From Bosea sp. PAMC 26642 (GTDB lineage Bacteria; Pseudomonadota; Alphaproteobacteria; Rhizobiales; Beijerinckiaceae), in contig NZ_CP014301.1 of NCBI RefSeq assembly GCF_001562255.1, positions 4,371,501-4,435,500 on the forward strand: a DNA stretch of 64,000 nucleotides, written 5' to 3'. Positions within the stretch are counted from its first letter, which is position 1. Each line of letters begins with the position of its first letter. Shown here in pieces: positions 26,647-34,576 of this stretch. Under the pieces are notes generated by a model. It was not told the origin of the DNA. It searched no databases and saw only the letters and a list, made by a program, of their open reading frames with translations. Position numbers and translations under genes: made by a program.

Positions 26647-27429
26647 ATGCTCAACGCACACGTTGGGGCAGCCGCCGAAGGCATGCCCGCTCTCAACCGC
26701 CGCAGAATGCTGCTCGGCCTTGCCGCCGCATCTACGACCGCTGCAACCGCCACTGTAGCCGCCTGCCCCACTGTCGCCGAAAACCCGGATCTGATCACGC
26801 TGACCAAGGAACTGCCCGCCCTCGCGGACAAGTACCATGCGGCGCGCAAGCATCAGGACGCGACCGAGGCCAAATGGGCGACGCTGTGGCCGCTTGCGCC
26901 CGATGACATTACCGAGCCGGGCACTGGTAGCTTGTACGGGAATCCCTGGGAGAAGCACTTTCACGGCGGCTCCTTGACGCGGCCCGGAGAGGCCCACCCA
27001 CGTCGGGTCATCCCCGCGTTCCACTTCCGCTGCAATGCGGACCGTGCCCGCCGTGTCCTGAAAAGCAAGAAGCTTGCGGCAGGGCCGGTCGATGGACTGA
27101 CGCGTGCCGAATGGGAGGCAGATTTCGCCGAGAGCGAAAACTGCCTGGCGCTCGCCAAAGCCTACGAAGCGGAGACGACGCGCATCAGGGACGCGTCTCA
27201 TTACGACGATGCCTGGAAGGCGCATTCCGCCGCAGCGAAAGCTTTGGAGGCGCATCTCTGCCTCATCATGGCCGAGCCCGACCGCACCATGGAGGGCCTG
27301 ATCATGAAGGCCGAGGCGCTGCACATCTGGGATGGCGTGGGCCACCCTTACCGGTTGTCGATTCCGGGCAGGGACTGGCACGGCCAGATCGCCGCATCGA
27401 TCCTGCGGCACGCCAGCGCCGCCGCCTGA
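26647..27429 (+). CDS. Tat-signal hypothetical protein
   Basis: 260 residues. The N-terminus has a twin-arginine-type signal: NRRRMLLGLAAASTTAATATVAAC, with a Cys suggesting a possible lipoprotein. The mature part is helical (ALADKYHAARKHQDATEAKW; EALHIWDGVGHPYRLSIPGRD). Similar exported proteins accompany prophage-like loci in Rhizobiales, from memory, but no function is known to me. Preceded by gggaga. Confidence 0.65.
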   Translation: MLNAHVGAAAEGMPALNRRRMLLGLAAASTTAATATVAACPTVAENPDLITLTKELPALADKYHAARKHQDATEAKWATLWPLAPDDITEPGTGSLYGNPWEKHFHGGSLTRPGEAHPRRVIPAFHFRCNADRARRVLKSKKLAAGPVDGLTRAEWEADFAESENCLALAKAYEAETTRIRDASHYDDAWKAHSAAAKALEAHLCLIMAEPDRTMEGLIMKAEALHIWDGVGHPYRLSIPGRDWHGQIAASILRHASAAA

Positions 27430-27466
27430 CCCTCCGACCCATCCCTTCATAGAGGAGTGCTCTACG

Positions 27467-27928
27467 ATGCCCAGAGCTTCGACCCGCCGCGCTTCCATTG
27501 CCGGCACCGCTACCGCCGCCTCTGTGCTGGCCGCACGGTGCAGCCCGCCGGCTTTTGCCGCAACCTCGCCCGATGCCGAGCTGCTTAGCCTCGGCGCCGA
27601 GTTCGATCGCATCATCAGCGAAGCGGATTCGCTATGGTCGCGCTTCCAAGCGACGGGCGACGGATCGGACGAAGCCCGCGCCCTCGGCGAGCAATGCGAA
27701 GCGTTTTGGCCCCGAACCGAAGTGGCGGCCAGCCGCATCATGGCCGTCGCGCCCGTCACCCTGGCCGGGCTCGCTTTGTGGGCGCGCGTCATGCTCTGGC
27801 GGTTTGATCCGACCCTTCGCGGCATTGCCGCAAAGCCCTCGCCAGAGCTGGATGAGTACGGCGTCAACGAGGCCTTTGCCCTCGCGGCGGCGATCGAGCG
27901 CATGGCAGCGCTGGCGGTGCAATCATGA
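27467..27928 (+). CDS. second Tat-signal hypothetical protein
   Basis: 153 residues from ATG 27467, with agagga upstream. A signal-like start (RASTRRASIAGTATAASVLA...PPAFAA) is followed by SPDAELLSLGAEFDRIISEADSLW. It shares with the preceding gene the export signal and a helical body beginning LxxLGAEFDRI/LPALADKYH, so the two may be distant relatives. Its stop overlaps the next start (ATGA). Confidence 0.65.
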   Translation: MPRASTRRASIAGTATAASVLAARCSPPAFAATSPDAELLSLGAEFDRIISEADSLWSRFQATGDGSDEARALGEQCEAFWPRTEVAASRIMAVAPVTLAGLALWARVMLWRFDPTLRGIAAKPSPELDEYGVNEAFALAAAIERMAALAVQS

Positions 27929-28101
27929 GCCCCATCCGCATCTCCGCCCGTCAGGGCAAGCGCAAGCCTGCTCGATCGTCATTCGCGGTCAAGCCGGTCA
28001 CACTCCCGACCTTCGGCTGCTACGGCCATCTGCCCGTCGTTTACATCGATGGCGAATTGGTCATCGGCCGGCGCGTCATTCCGCTGGGGCGCCGGTCATG
28101 A
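27925..28101 (+). CDS. small hypothetical protein
   Basis: 58 residues, overlapping both neighbours by ATGA junctions, which is strong evidence of translation. Basic N-terminus (RQGKRKPARS), then a compact beta-like segment (LPVVYIDGELVIGRRVIPLG). Function unknown. Confidence 0.6.
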   Translation: MSPIRISARQGKRKPARSSFAVKPVTLPTFGCYGHLPVVYIDGELVIGRRVIPLGRRS

Positions 28102-28409
28102 GCCTCGCATTCGATCCCGTCATTGTCCGTCCCGATCCGGCCTTGCTTGCTGCCGTTGGTGAACGGCTCGCCGAGGTGCTCGCCAGCAATCGCCGGCTGG
28201 CGCATTCCCCTGCCAACAACTTCCAGGCCCGCCGTCGCATCGAGGCCATCATCGCAGGTTTGATCGACGCGCTGGATCAGCTAGACGGCGAACGCGACCG
28301 CTTGCAGACGGCCATCAATACGCAAGGCGCCGGCTTCCTGTTCGATGAGCCCAATGGGCTTGAGCCGATCTTGACCGAGGCGGAATGGGTCGAGGGCTTC
28401 TGCTCGTGA
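28098..28409 (+). CDS. hypothetical protein
   Basis: 103 residues, coupled by ATGA to the gene before. Helical: VGERLAEVLASNRRLAHS, RRRIEAIIAGLIDALDQLDGERDRL. It probably forms a coiled coil. Function unknown. Confidence 0.6.
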   Translation: MSLAFDPVIVRPDPALLAAVGERLAEVLASNRRLAHSPANNFQARRRIEAIIAGLIDALDQLDGERDRLQTAINTQGAGFLFDEPNGLEPILTEAEWVEGFCS

Positions 28410-28503
28410 CAATCGCCATCGGGTCAAACCGGGTTACGCCGCTTGCCCAAGATGGCGACGTGGCACATCTTGATATGCGTTCTTCCCTATTTGGAGCAAT
28501 GTC

Positions 28504-28638
28504 ATGGAGAACCAGGGAGAGCAGCCAGTTTCGCTTAAGATGAAGCTCGCCCGTTTCCTTCAAAACTTGGCATTGTCAATCGGCCTGAGCGCATTGGCAG
28601 GCTTGGTAGGCCTAGCGGTTTGGCTCTTGCTCCAATGA
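28504..28638 (+). CDS. small membrane protein
   Basis: 44 residues with one C-terminal helix (LALSIGLSALAGLVGLAVWLLL) after a short polar start. It lies about 95 bases past the array, on the same strand; last plausible member of it. Confidence 0.5.
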   Translation: MENQGEQPVSLKMKLARFLQNLALSIGLSALAGLVGLAVWLLLQ

Positions 28639-28819
28639 GCAGCTGGCTGGCAGGCCAATCCCAGCCGCTAACGAACCTGCACTTTCACATGGTTAACGAA
28701 TCGCCAATAAACTGCCATAATGCGTCAAACTTACGCAGTCCTTGCAGGGCGCGACCGGCTCAGCGCGATATAACTAATTTTCAGATCCCGGCGGCTGACG
28801 GTGAAGGAGACCGGATCGC

Positions 28820-29155
28820 ATGTTGAGGTACATCGCTCGTTTCAATCTGGCGCTTTCGCGGCTTGGCATACCGCCGGCCACAGTAGACAGCAGTCAGCGC
28901 GTCGAATTCCAAAGCGCGGGTGTCAAGTCCGGCAGAACGCCTCATGAGGCTGCCCTGGTCATGCTGGCTGGCTTGTCTGAAACAATGCGCGCGGCAGCCA
29001 AGCCAGATCCAATTCCAAGATGGGCAAAGCGTGGAACGGTTGACCTGTCAGACGCGACGGTCCAGACCGCGATCAGCGACATAGGGTGGGACCCGGATGC
29101 CCTTCGAACCTTTGTAGCGGCCGTCAACGCCAAAAAAACCAAGTCGGCGCTATAA
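28820..29155 (+). CDS. hypothetical protein
   Basis: 111 residues, preceded by gaaggaga. Sequence like ARFNLALSRLGIPPATVDSSQ and TPHEAALVMLAGLSETMRAAA is protein-like and cytoplasmic; not recognised. It ends just before the tRNA-Gly-like gene on the other strand. Confidence 0.5.
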   Translation: MLRYIARFNLALSRLGIPPATVDSSQRVEFQSAGVKSGRTPHEAALVMLAGLSETMRAAAKPDPIPRWAKRGTVDLSDATVQTAISDIGWDPDALRTFVAAVNAKKTKSAL

Positions 29156-29171
29156 GCCAAAGCAGACGTTT

Positions 29172-29244
29172 TGGAGCGGGCGTAAGGGATCGAACCTTCG
29201 TCTTCAGCTTGGAAGCTGCTGCTCTGCCATTGAGCTACACCCGC
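29172..29244 (-). tRNA. tRNA-Gly(UCC)-like gene with a 6-nt anticodon loop
   Basis: The cloverleaf is readable on the minus strand: acceptor GCGGGTG/CGCCCGC with encoded CCA, D arm TAGCTCAATGGCAGAGC, T loop TTCGATC. The anticodon arm reads GCAGC-TTCCAA-GCTGA, giving a 6-nt loop instead of 7; one base is missing compared with the usual CTTCCAA loop. The T stem also has a mismatch. Possibly a non-functional tRNA. Confidence 0.7.
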
Positions 29245-29357
29245 GTCGTCAACCAGATGCGACGATGGCAAGAGTGGCGTCAATCCGACTATAGAATCGT
29301 CCCTAATTGCAGAATTTCCCTTAGCCGCAAGCGCCCCAGCGCCAACAGTAGAGTTCC

Positions 29358-29606
29358 TTAGCCGATCTCGAAAACCGGGTCAGATGGCGCAAGCGGCTCC
29401 TTGGGAATTGGGTGCGCCGTCCGCCAGTGCGTCGGCCGCCACATCAGGGCCTCCTTGCCGTCCTCGTGTACCCAAGCATCGGTTTCCCAGATTTGCCCGG
29501 CTGGGCGATAGCGCGCGCGGGCGAGGATAGCGCCGTCTGTAACCTCGACTACGTCGCTGATGTCCTTGCGGACCGGCGGCACGCCCAAGCTCCACATCGC
29601 CGTCAT
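29358..29606 (-). CDS. small hypothetical protein
   Basis: 82 residues from ATG 29606, chosen for the gagag site ahead of it (29705 would extend it by 33). The body, VRKDISDVVEVTDGAILARARYRPAGQIWETDAWVHEDG, looks like a small beta-rich protein. Not recognised. Confidence 0.45.
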   Translation of the reverse strand: MTAMWSLGVPPVRKDISDVVEVTDGAILARARYRPAGQIWETDAWVHEDGKEALMWRPTHWRTAHPIPKEPLAPSDPVFEIG

Positions 29607-29867
29607 GGCCGCTCTCCAATGAACCTGACCCTGGGTTATGCCATGCCTTGGAATGCGTCCATCTTTCTTGTGCGGTGCGAGGCAGGGGTCGGGTAGGCGC
29701 TTCACCAGCAGTTAACCTACCGGCCGCAACATGATCGGACTTCTGGTGAGACCAACTACCCCCGTCGTGCTGCCCCTCGGCGCGGCGCGCGGTGCCCACA
29801 GTTAAGAGTCCGGCGAGGTCGAGTTAACGTTCCGATTTTGCCAGCGAAACGGGCGGGGCACTAAGGC

Positions 29868-30494
29868 CTATCGATGATTGGTTTCGGGGCTGGGAGGCCA
29901 ATGGAGCAAAAGCGGCCGTAGCTCGGTCTTGGGACTGCCCATCACCTCGAATTGGTCTCGCGCCCATGTGAATTTGGCGATCAAGCGCCTCTTTTGCTCG
30001 ACAAGGGGGGCCTTATCCAAATCAGGGAACAGGCGGCAGCATTGATCTCGGCGCCTCGCCACTGCGCTTGCCGGCGGCTTGCGGGCAAACGCCCATACTT
30101 GGAAAACTTGCGCCTCGACAGGCATCTTCCCCACCGCCGTCCCGTAATCGGTCCAGCCCATCATGAGGGATTCGATGTTACGTTCCTCGCCGAACTCGGC
30201 AAGCGTGCTCTCGTCGTCGCGTTCAGTCAGCGCATTTTTCTCGTAGCGCGTGGGATGCTTAAATGCGTTCCAATAGAGCCGTTGCGACCTGTGGGCGAGC
30301 TTCTCATCGAAGTCGGGGTTTGCTTCGAGAATGGCGCTCATGAAGCTCTGGCCGCCCGCCTTTGCGGCATAGAACTCCATCACCTCGCCTCCGCCCCCGG
30401 CAAGGCACTGGACCGACACCGGGTCCATATTCTCAATGAAGAGATGGAGCGCTGTTCCGAGTTGGCGCCGAGCGGCCTCAATTTTAAATCGCAT
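29868..30494 (-). CDS. hypothetical protein
   Basis: 208 residues from Met at 30494 (30506 possible). N-terminus MRFKIEAARRQLGTALHLFIENMDPVSVQCLAGGGGEVMEF; later KLAHRSQRLYWNAFKHPTRYEKNAL. The helix-rich shape with a YWNAFKHP motif recalls HEPN-like small proteins, but this is a weak inference. It lies beside the tRNA-Arg gene. Confidence 0.6.
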   Translation of the reverse strand: MRFKIEAARRQLGTALHLFIENMDPVSVQCLAGGGGEVMEFYAAKAGGQSFMSAILEANPDFDEKLAHRSQRLYWNAFKHPTRYEKNALTERDDESTLAEFGEERNIESLMMGWTDYGTAVGKMPVEAQVFQVWAFARKPPASAVARRRDQCCRLFPDLDKAPLVEQKRRLIAKFTWARDQFEVMGSPKTELRPLLLHWPPSPETNHR

Positions 30495-30626
30495 CCCGGA
30501 ATCCACCCCGGCAATCGGGCAATTAGAAGCCGCAGCGCTAGCGGCGAAATGCCACCGCCTGCTTACCTATTGCTTACCCGCGATTTTTCGAGAGGCAGTC
30601 GCGGGTAGCTAAGTATCTGAGGTTAT

Positions 30627-30703
30627 TGGCGCGCCCGACACGATTCGAACGTGTGACCTTTGCCTTCGGAGGGCAACGCTCTATCCAGCTGAGCTACGGG
30701 CGC
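30627..30703 (-). tRNA. tRNA-Arg(CCG)
   Basis: Complete 77-nt tRNA with encoded CCA. Acceptor GCGCCCG/CGGGCGC, anticodon stem TTGCC/GGCAA with loop CTCCGAA (anticodon CCG), T arm ACACG-TTCGAAT-CGTGT. Its 3' third recurs at four downstream places. Confidence 0.95.
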
Positions 30704-30727
30704 TTGCGCAGAAGGTGGGATAGCCGA

Positions 30728-30745
30728 TTGCCGGGCGATCGGCAA
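30728..30745. repeat. short hairpin upstream of tRNA-Arg
   Basis: Perfect 6-bp arms ttgccg/cggcaa around ggcgat. It lies between the tRNA-Arg 5' end and the first displaced tRNA 3'-end copy. Role unknown; it could terminate transcription. Confidence 0.4.
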
Positions 30746-30783
30746 CGAGGGATTTTCGACGGAGCCATGCCCAATGCGGCACA

Positions 30784-30826
30784 GGTCGCACGTTCGAATC
30801 GTGTCGGGCGCGCCGCGGTTGTGGCT
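30784..30826 (+). repeat. tRNA-Arg 3'-end repeat, copy A
   Basis: ggtcgcacgttcgaatcgtg followed by tcgggcgcgcc is the T arm and acceptor of tRNA-Arg(CCG), then gcggttgtggct, which is shared only among copies A-D. One of four direct copies on the plus strand; likely an attachment-site scar. Confidence 0.85.
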
Positions 30827-30995
30827 GCAGGAGTGTTCGTGCGAATGCGACGGGTTTGCTAGCGACAGGTTCCAGACGCAGTCTAAGAACAACCAGAAGC
30901 GGGCAGCCGCTAAGGCTACCGACTGCGCATCTGAGAGATCAATGTCAATCAAGCGGCTGATCCAGCGAGCCTGCAGCCGTCTAGCCTCGAAACGG

Positions 30996-31634
30996 TCAGT
31001 GCGTGTTCTGCTGATGCCAGTTTTCGATCTGGGCGAGAACCGTCTCCAGGTTGGAAACATCGGCATAGCGACGCCCGAGATCACGCAGATTGTCCTTGTG
31101 GGGTTGCTCCTCGATATCGCCCACGCAATCCTCGGGGATGATGGTCCGGTAGCGATAACTAAAGCTGTCGAGCGACGAGGCACGGATGCAGCCGCTTGTG
31201 TTGCAGCCGGTGACGATCACCGTATCGACGCGCTCTTTCGTGAAATAGTCCGCGACGCCCGTGTTGAAGAAGATCGATGGACCTTTTTTGACGACGGCGA
31301 GATCGTAAGCGGGATCGTAAACACGTGGATCGATTGGCGCGCTGGGATGATCGTGCCGAAAAGTGTCGCGAACGGCGGTAATCTTCCAGTATGGCATCTC
31401 GCGCTCGTTCATATAGGCGGTGTTGCACGTTGCGACCGGCACCCCGTAGCGGCGCGCCACCTCCAGCAGCTTGATCGTGTTTTCGAAAGCCCTCATCACC
31501 AGCGGAGCGCCGCCGAGGGGATATTGAGGATCGGTGAAGGCGAGCATGAAATCGACGACGACGATGCCCGGCTTCTTGCCGAATCCGACTTCGATCTCGC
31601 CATAGCTCCGGCGTGCATAGTCGTCCGTCATCAC
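30996..31634 (-). CDS. isochorismatase-like cysteine hydrolase
   Basis: 212 residues. The amidohydrolase triad of the family is visible: Asp28 in GIVVVDFML, Lys117 in VVKKGPSIFFNTG and Cys149 in GCNTSGCIRASS; SLDSFSYRYRTIIPEDCVGD follows. Members cleave N-carbamoylsarcosine, maleamate, ureidoacrylate and similar amides. The N-terminal SYGEIEVGFGKKPGIVVVDF is typical of the N-carbamoylsarcosine/maleamate group. It lies near an amidohydrolase and an ABC uptake operon, consistent with breakdown of an imported N-compound. Confidence 0.85.
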   Translation of the reverse strand: MMTDDYARRSYGEIEVGFGKKPGIVVVDFMLAFTDPQYPLGGAPLVMRAFENTIKLLEVARRYGVPVATCNTAYMNEREMPYWKITAVRDTFRHDHPSAPIDPRVYDPAYDLAVVKKGPSIFFNTGVADYFTKERVDTVIVTGCNTSGCIRASSLDSFSYRYRTIIPEDCVGDIEEQPHKDNLRDLGRRYADVSNLETVLAQIENWHQQNTH

Positions 31635-31945
31635 TCGTCCCTTAGTCGTCGTAGGCGTGATCGCTATGGGGGGAATGCTAGACGGACTAGAGATGCATGC
31701 AAGGTCGATTTAGCTCGATGCCGCGGCTCATGCTGAAGCCTCCGGCACCCCGTCTGCGCTGACGATCTCGTTCGCCCGCTCCGCCCGGTGAGACGACGTC
31801 TTCTCGGCCCCTTGGCCACAACCTCGCCCGCGTCCTCCGCTCTTTACTGCTGCTCCATCCCGGAATAACGCTCGGTTCCGATCTAAATCGGCCGCCCTCG
31901 CGGTATGCTGGCTTTGCGCTGGTCTGCGGCCCCACTCGGCCGACC
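31635..31945. other. intergenic, nothing seen
   Basis: Roughly 310 bases with no convincing gene, repeat or RNA. It includes the promoter of the cysteine hydrolase gene by position. Confidence 0.4.
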
Positions 31946-32560
31946 CTAAGGCCCCGCCACCTCGAACAGCACCTCGTTGCGACGCAGCGGACCAGGCGTC
32001 CACGGGTCGTTGTAATACGCATAGGTCGCCGCGCCCTGGATCGCTATCGCGCGCTGCGTCAGCCAGGCCCGCAGCACCGCCTCGTTCTGCGCGATCAGCG
32101 CATCGGTTGCGACGCCGGAGAAGCGTATCGCTGCGCGCTGCGCCGTCGGCAGCTCCAGCAGGCGCACATCATCCCCCGCCGCCTTCGGCAGGGTTTCCAA
32201 CGTGTATTTGGACGGCATCACGAAGCGGATCAGCCAGCTCTGATCGGCAGCGGCCGCCGGCGTCTGGATCACCGGAGCGGTCATGCTGACGGTCTCGCCT
32301 TCACGGCTCTTGGCGAAGATGTAGCCGGCGAGCGGCGAGAAACCGGCGCGCACCGTGGCCTGGCGGTCGCCGCGCCGCGTCACCTCCGCTACAACGAGCG
32401 CGGGATAGTCGCGGATCTCGATGGCGCCGTGTTGCGTAACCCGAGCGTAGGCCGGCTGCTCGATCGTGCTCATCACATAGATCCAGATTCCGACCGCGAT
32501 CCCCGCGATCCCGGCGACGGCGCCGAGCCCCGTGAGCGCCAGCATCTTGAACGTCCACAT
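31946..32560 (-). CDS. SOUL heme-binding family protein
   Basis: 204 residues from ATG 32560, chosen because the membrane anchor begins there (MLALTGLGAVAGIAGIAVGIWIYVMS). The body matches the SOUL/HBP family: YARVTQHGAIEIRDYPALVVAEV, GFSPLAGYIFAKSREGETVSMTAPVIQ, IRFVMPSKYTLETLP, VRLLELP and a C-terminal YNDPWTPGPLRRNEV. Such proteins bind heme or related tetrapyrroles; here it faces the periplasm by prediction. Confidence 0.85.
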   Translation of the reverse strand: MWTFKMLALTGLGAVAGIAGIAVGIWIYVMSTIEQPAYARVTQHGAIEIRDYPALVVAEVTRRGDRQATVRAGFSPLAGYIFAKSREGETVSMTAPVIQTPAAAADQSWLIRFVMPSKYTLETLPKAAGDDVRLLELPTAQRAAIRFSGVATDALIAQNEAVLRAWLTQRAIAIQGAATYAYYNDPWTPGPLRRNEVLFEVAGP

Positions 32561-32732
32561 GGCTCGGTCCGCATCGCTGTGATGGCGCTCCGTCGGTTGG
32601 GCGCGCTTCAATTTGAAGACGCTACCACAGGCGCGCCCCGATCGACGCCCGCCAGGACGTCGCGCCGGCCGGGCTTGCTTCGGAGCGGCGGCGCGGACAT
32701 CTTGCCCAGCGATGCGGCGGGAGACGGGTGCG

Positions 32733-32966
32733 ATGGCAACGAGCGATGCGGACAAGGCCAGGCTGGCGCTGGATGTCTTCGCCCATTTCGAAACCGAGCC
32801 AGGCGAGTTGCTGGCGGCCGGCAACCTGCTCTCGATTGCCGCAATGAATGGCTGGGAGACCACGGCGGTCGTGGCGAGCTACGAGCACGGCCAGGCACTT
32901 GGCTGGTTCGAGGACGGGCCCAACGGCACGGTCACCCTCACGCAAGCGGGCCGCGCGCAGATCTGA
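32733..32966 (+). CDS. small wHTH-like protein
   Basis: 77 residues from ATG 32733. AGNLLSIAAMNGWETTAVVASYEHGQALGWFEDGPNGTVTLTQAGRAQI looks like a winged-helix with the C-terminal wing (VTLTxxGR). It precedes the HEAGH protein by 33 bases on the same strand, so it may regulate it. Confidence 0.5.
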   Translation: MATSDADKARLALDVFAHFETEPGELLAAGNLLSIAAMNGWETTAVVASYEHGQALGWFEDGPNGTVTLTQAGRAQI

Positions 32967-32999
32967 GCCGCGCCGAGCCCAGCGACGACACCAGAGGCC

Positions 33000-33545
33000 A
33001 TGCCGAAACTGGAGGCCATTCCCCCCGCGATCCGGCGGGCCGCCTGCGCCTTTCACGAGGCCGGGCACATCGTCGTCGGCTGGCATCACCGCCGCGCCAT
33101 CACCCATGCCTGGCTCAGGCCGCCGCAAGGCGTCTCCGGCGAAACCTGCTTCGAGCCTTATCGCCGCGGATTCCAGGCTCACCGCGCTGGCGATCTCCGC
33201 CGCGCCGAGATCGAGGTCACGATCCTCAGCGCCGGCCAGTGCGGCGAGATGATCTACTGGAACGGGGCCCAGGGGCGGAAATGGTATCCCGGCGAACTGC
33301 GATCGCACGGGGACGATCTCGACCAGATGCAGCCCTTCATCGCCCTGCTGCAGCCGCCCGATGCCGGCCTGCTGCGCGAACACTGCGCCCGCGCAGCCAC
33401 CGCCATCCTTTACAGGCCGGCGATGCGCACAGCCCAAGAGACCATCGCTCGTCGACTCGACGCGGCCAGCCGGATCGGCGCCGACGAGGTAGAGGCCATG
33501 ATGGAGGAGGCAGGCGCGCAGCGGGCTCCGCTGCCGGAGCTTTGA
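33000..33545 (+). CDS. stand-alone HEAGH metalloprotease-like protein
   Basis: 181 residues. CAFHEAGHIVVGW carries the zinc-binding HEAGH motif (His19, Glu20, His23), as in the M41 domain of FtsH. Downstream parts also recall M41: VTILSAGQCGEMIY, and the C-terminal long helices with LDAASRIGADEVEAMMEEA. There is no AAA ATPase domain and no membrane segment, so it is a free peptidase-like domain, catalytically plausible but unproven. Confidence 0.7.
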   Translation: MPKLEAIPPAIRRAACAFHEAGHIVVGWHHRRAITHAWLRPPQGVSGETCFEPYRRGFQAHRAGDLRRAEIEVTILSAGQCGEMIYWNGAQGRKWYPGELRSHGDDLDQMQPFIALLQPPDAGLLREHCARAATAILYRPAMRTAQETIARRLDAASRIGADEVEAMMEEAGAQRAPLPEL

Positions 33546-33569
33546 TCGACGCCAGCTGCGCGCCCTCCC

Positions 33570-33888
33570 TTAGCGCGCCCTCAGGCTCAGCACATAGGCG
33601 ATGACGTCGTCGGTCTCGGTAGCGGTGAGCTGGTAGCGCGGCATCGCGCCATGCGGCGTCTGCAGGAAGACCCTCAGCGACAGCGCCGTCCGCTACGGCA
33701 TGTCGGCCACGGCGCCAAAATCGGGCGTGACACGGGCAGGGTCGCGGCTCGCCCCGTCGATCGCGTGGCAGGGCAGGCACAGCGGTGGCCACGGCCCGGC
33801 CGGCGCGCGCATCGCCGGTCTCCTGCGCCGAGGCGCCGCCCGCGCTCGCGATTGCGAAGGCGGGGCAAGCGCTGCGAGGCCGGCGCAA
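33570..33888 (-). pseudogene. c-type cytochrome gene, frameshifted and with an early stop
   Basis: The 3' frame holds the heme site CLPCHAIDG, then DPARVTPDFGAVADMP, then an in-frame TAG at 33693-33695. After it the same frame continues HGAMPRYQLTATETDDVIAYVLSL to a natural stop, typical of a class I cytochrome c tail. The signal-peptide part (AFAIASAGGASAQETGDA) lies in another frame, implying a one-base shift near 33790. Confidence 0.7.
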
Positions 33889-34097
33889 GCGAGGGAGGCG
33901 GCTTGGGGTTCGGTCGGCTGGTCCTGGTCTCGCGCATCGTCCGCTGCTCCTCGTCTCGAGGCGGGCGCTCCTGTGTCAGGACGCCGGGCTTCCACCGGTG
34001 GGAAACGCGCCGGATATCGGCGCATGGCAAATTCTCGCGCCAAAGAAAGCTGACATTGCGCCTCCGCAGACTGTGCCCTGACGGCCAGGCCGGCAAA

Positions 34098-34140
34098 GGT
34101 CACACGTTCAAATCGTGTCGGGCGCGCCGCGGTTGGGGCT
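34098..34140 (+). repeat. tRNA-Arg 3'-end repeat, copy B
   Basis: ggtcacacgttcaaatcgtg then tcgggcgcgccgcggttggggct. Same 43-bp layout as copy A, with one T-loop change (gaat to aaat). The 250 bases before it are duplicated before copy D. Confidence 0.85.
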
Positions 34141-34174
34141 CTCAGTCAGTCGCGAGAACCCCCGATGCAGAGCG

Positions 34175-34465
34175 TCACAAGATTGTTCTCGCTGTCTGAC
34201 AAGTGACGACTGACGCGCCGCGATACTTTCCAACGCCCGCGGGAACGCGGTCGCAGGCGGCATTGGGGTTTTTTTCTTGCAAGGCTTTGATGCAGTTCGA
34301 GATGATAAGCGACCGCACCCGGCCAGGGACATCATTGGTCAATGTCTCGTGCGCAGCTTCGCCGCATGCGAATTTGGCATCCCCCGACGTGATAGCTTCC
34401 GCACTCGAACGAGCGAGCGTGAAAACCAGAAGGCACAAGAGAAGCAAAAATCTGCTGCGCAGCAC
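34175..34465 (-). CDS. small secreted Cys-containing protein
   Basis: 96 residues if started at GTG 34465; no ATG is available. The N-terminal signal LRSRFLLLLCLLVFTLA is followed by GDAKFACGEAAHETLTNDVPGRVRSLI, with four Cys in the mature part that could form two disulfides. It sits alone between repeat copies B and C. Family unknown. Confidence 0.5.
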   Translation of the reverse strand: MLRSRFLLLLCLLVFTLARSSAEAITSGDAKFACGEAAHETLTNDVPGRVRSLIISNCIKALQEKNPNAACDRVPAGVGKYRGASVVTCQTARTIL

Positions 34466-34533
34466 ATGGTCCGTGCTGAACTGTTCAAAAGAGTATTGCT
34501 GCTTCAGCGCGACGGCAAGCGCTTGGCCTGATT

Positions 34534-34576
34534 GGTCACACGTTCGAATCGTGTCGGGCGCGCCGCGGATGTGGCT
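34534..34576 (+). repeat. tRNA-Arg 3'-end repeat, copy C
   Basis: ggtcacacgttcgaatcgtg then tcgggcgcgccgcggatgtggct; exact tRNA-Arg T arm and acceptor. It overlaps the 3' end of the amidohydrolase gene, whose last codons (RRARHDSNV) are tRNA sequence read antisense. Confidence 0.85.

Noticed and set aside
25479..27903. Two long minus-strand frames (456 and 426 codons)
   Set aside because: They are antisense to the small-gene array, whose frames have ATGA overlaps, ribosome sites and Tat signals.
30623..31183. Minus-strand frame containing GAPDTIRTCDL
   Set aside because: That peptide is a well-known artefact of translating tRNA T-arm sequence antisense; the DNA is tRNA and its repeats.
32429..33604. 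391-codon plus-strand frame
   Set aside because: Out of frame with the small HTH and HEAGH genes; Arg/Pro-rich shadow translation.
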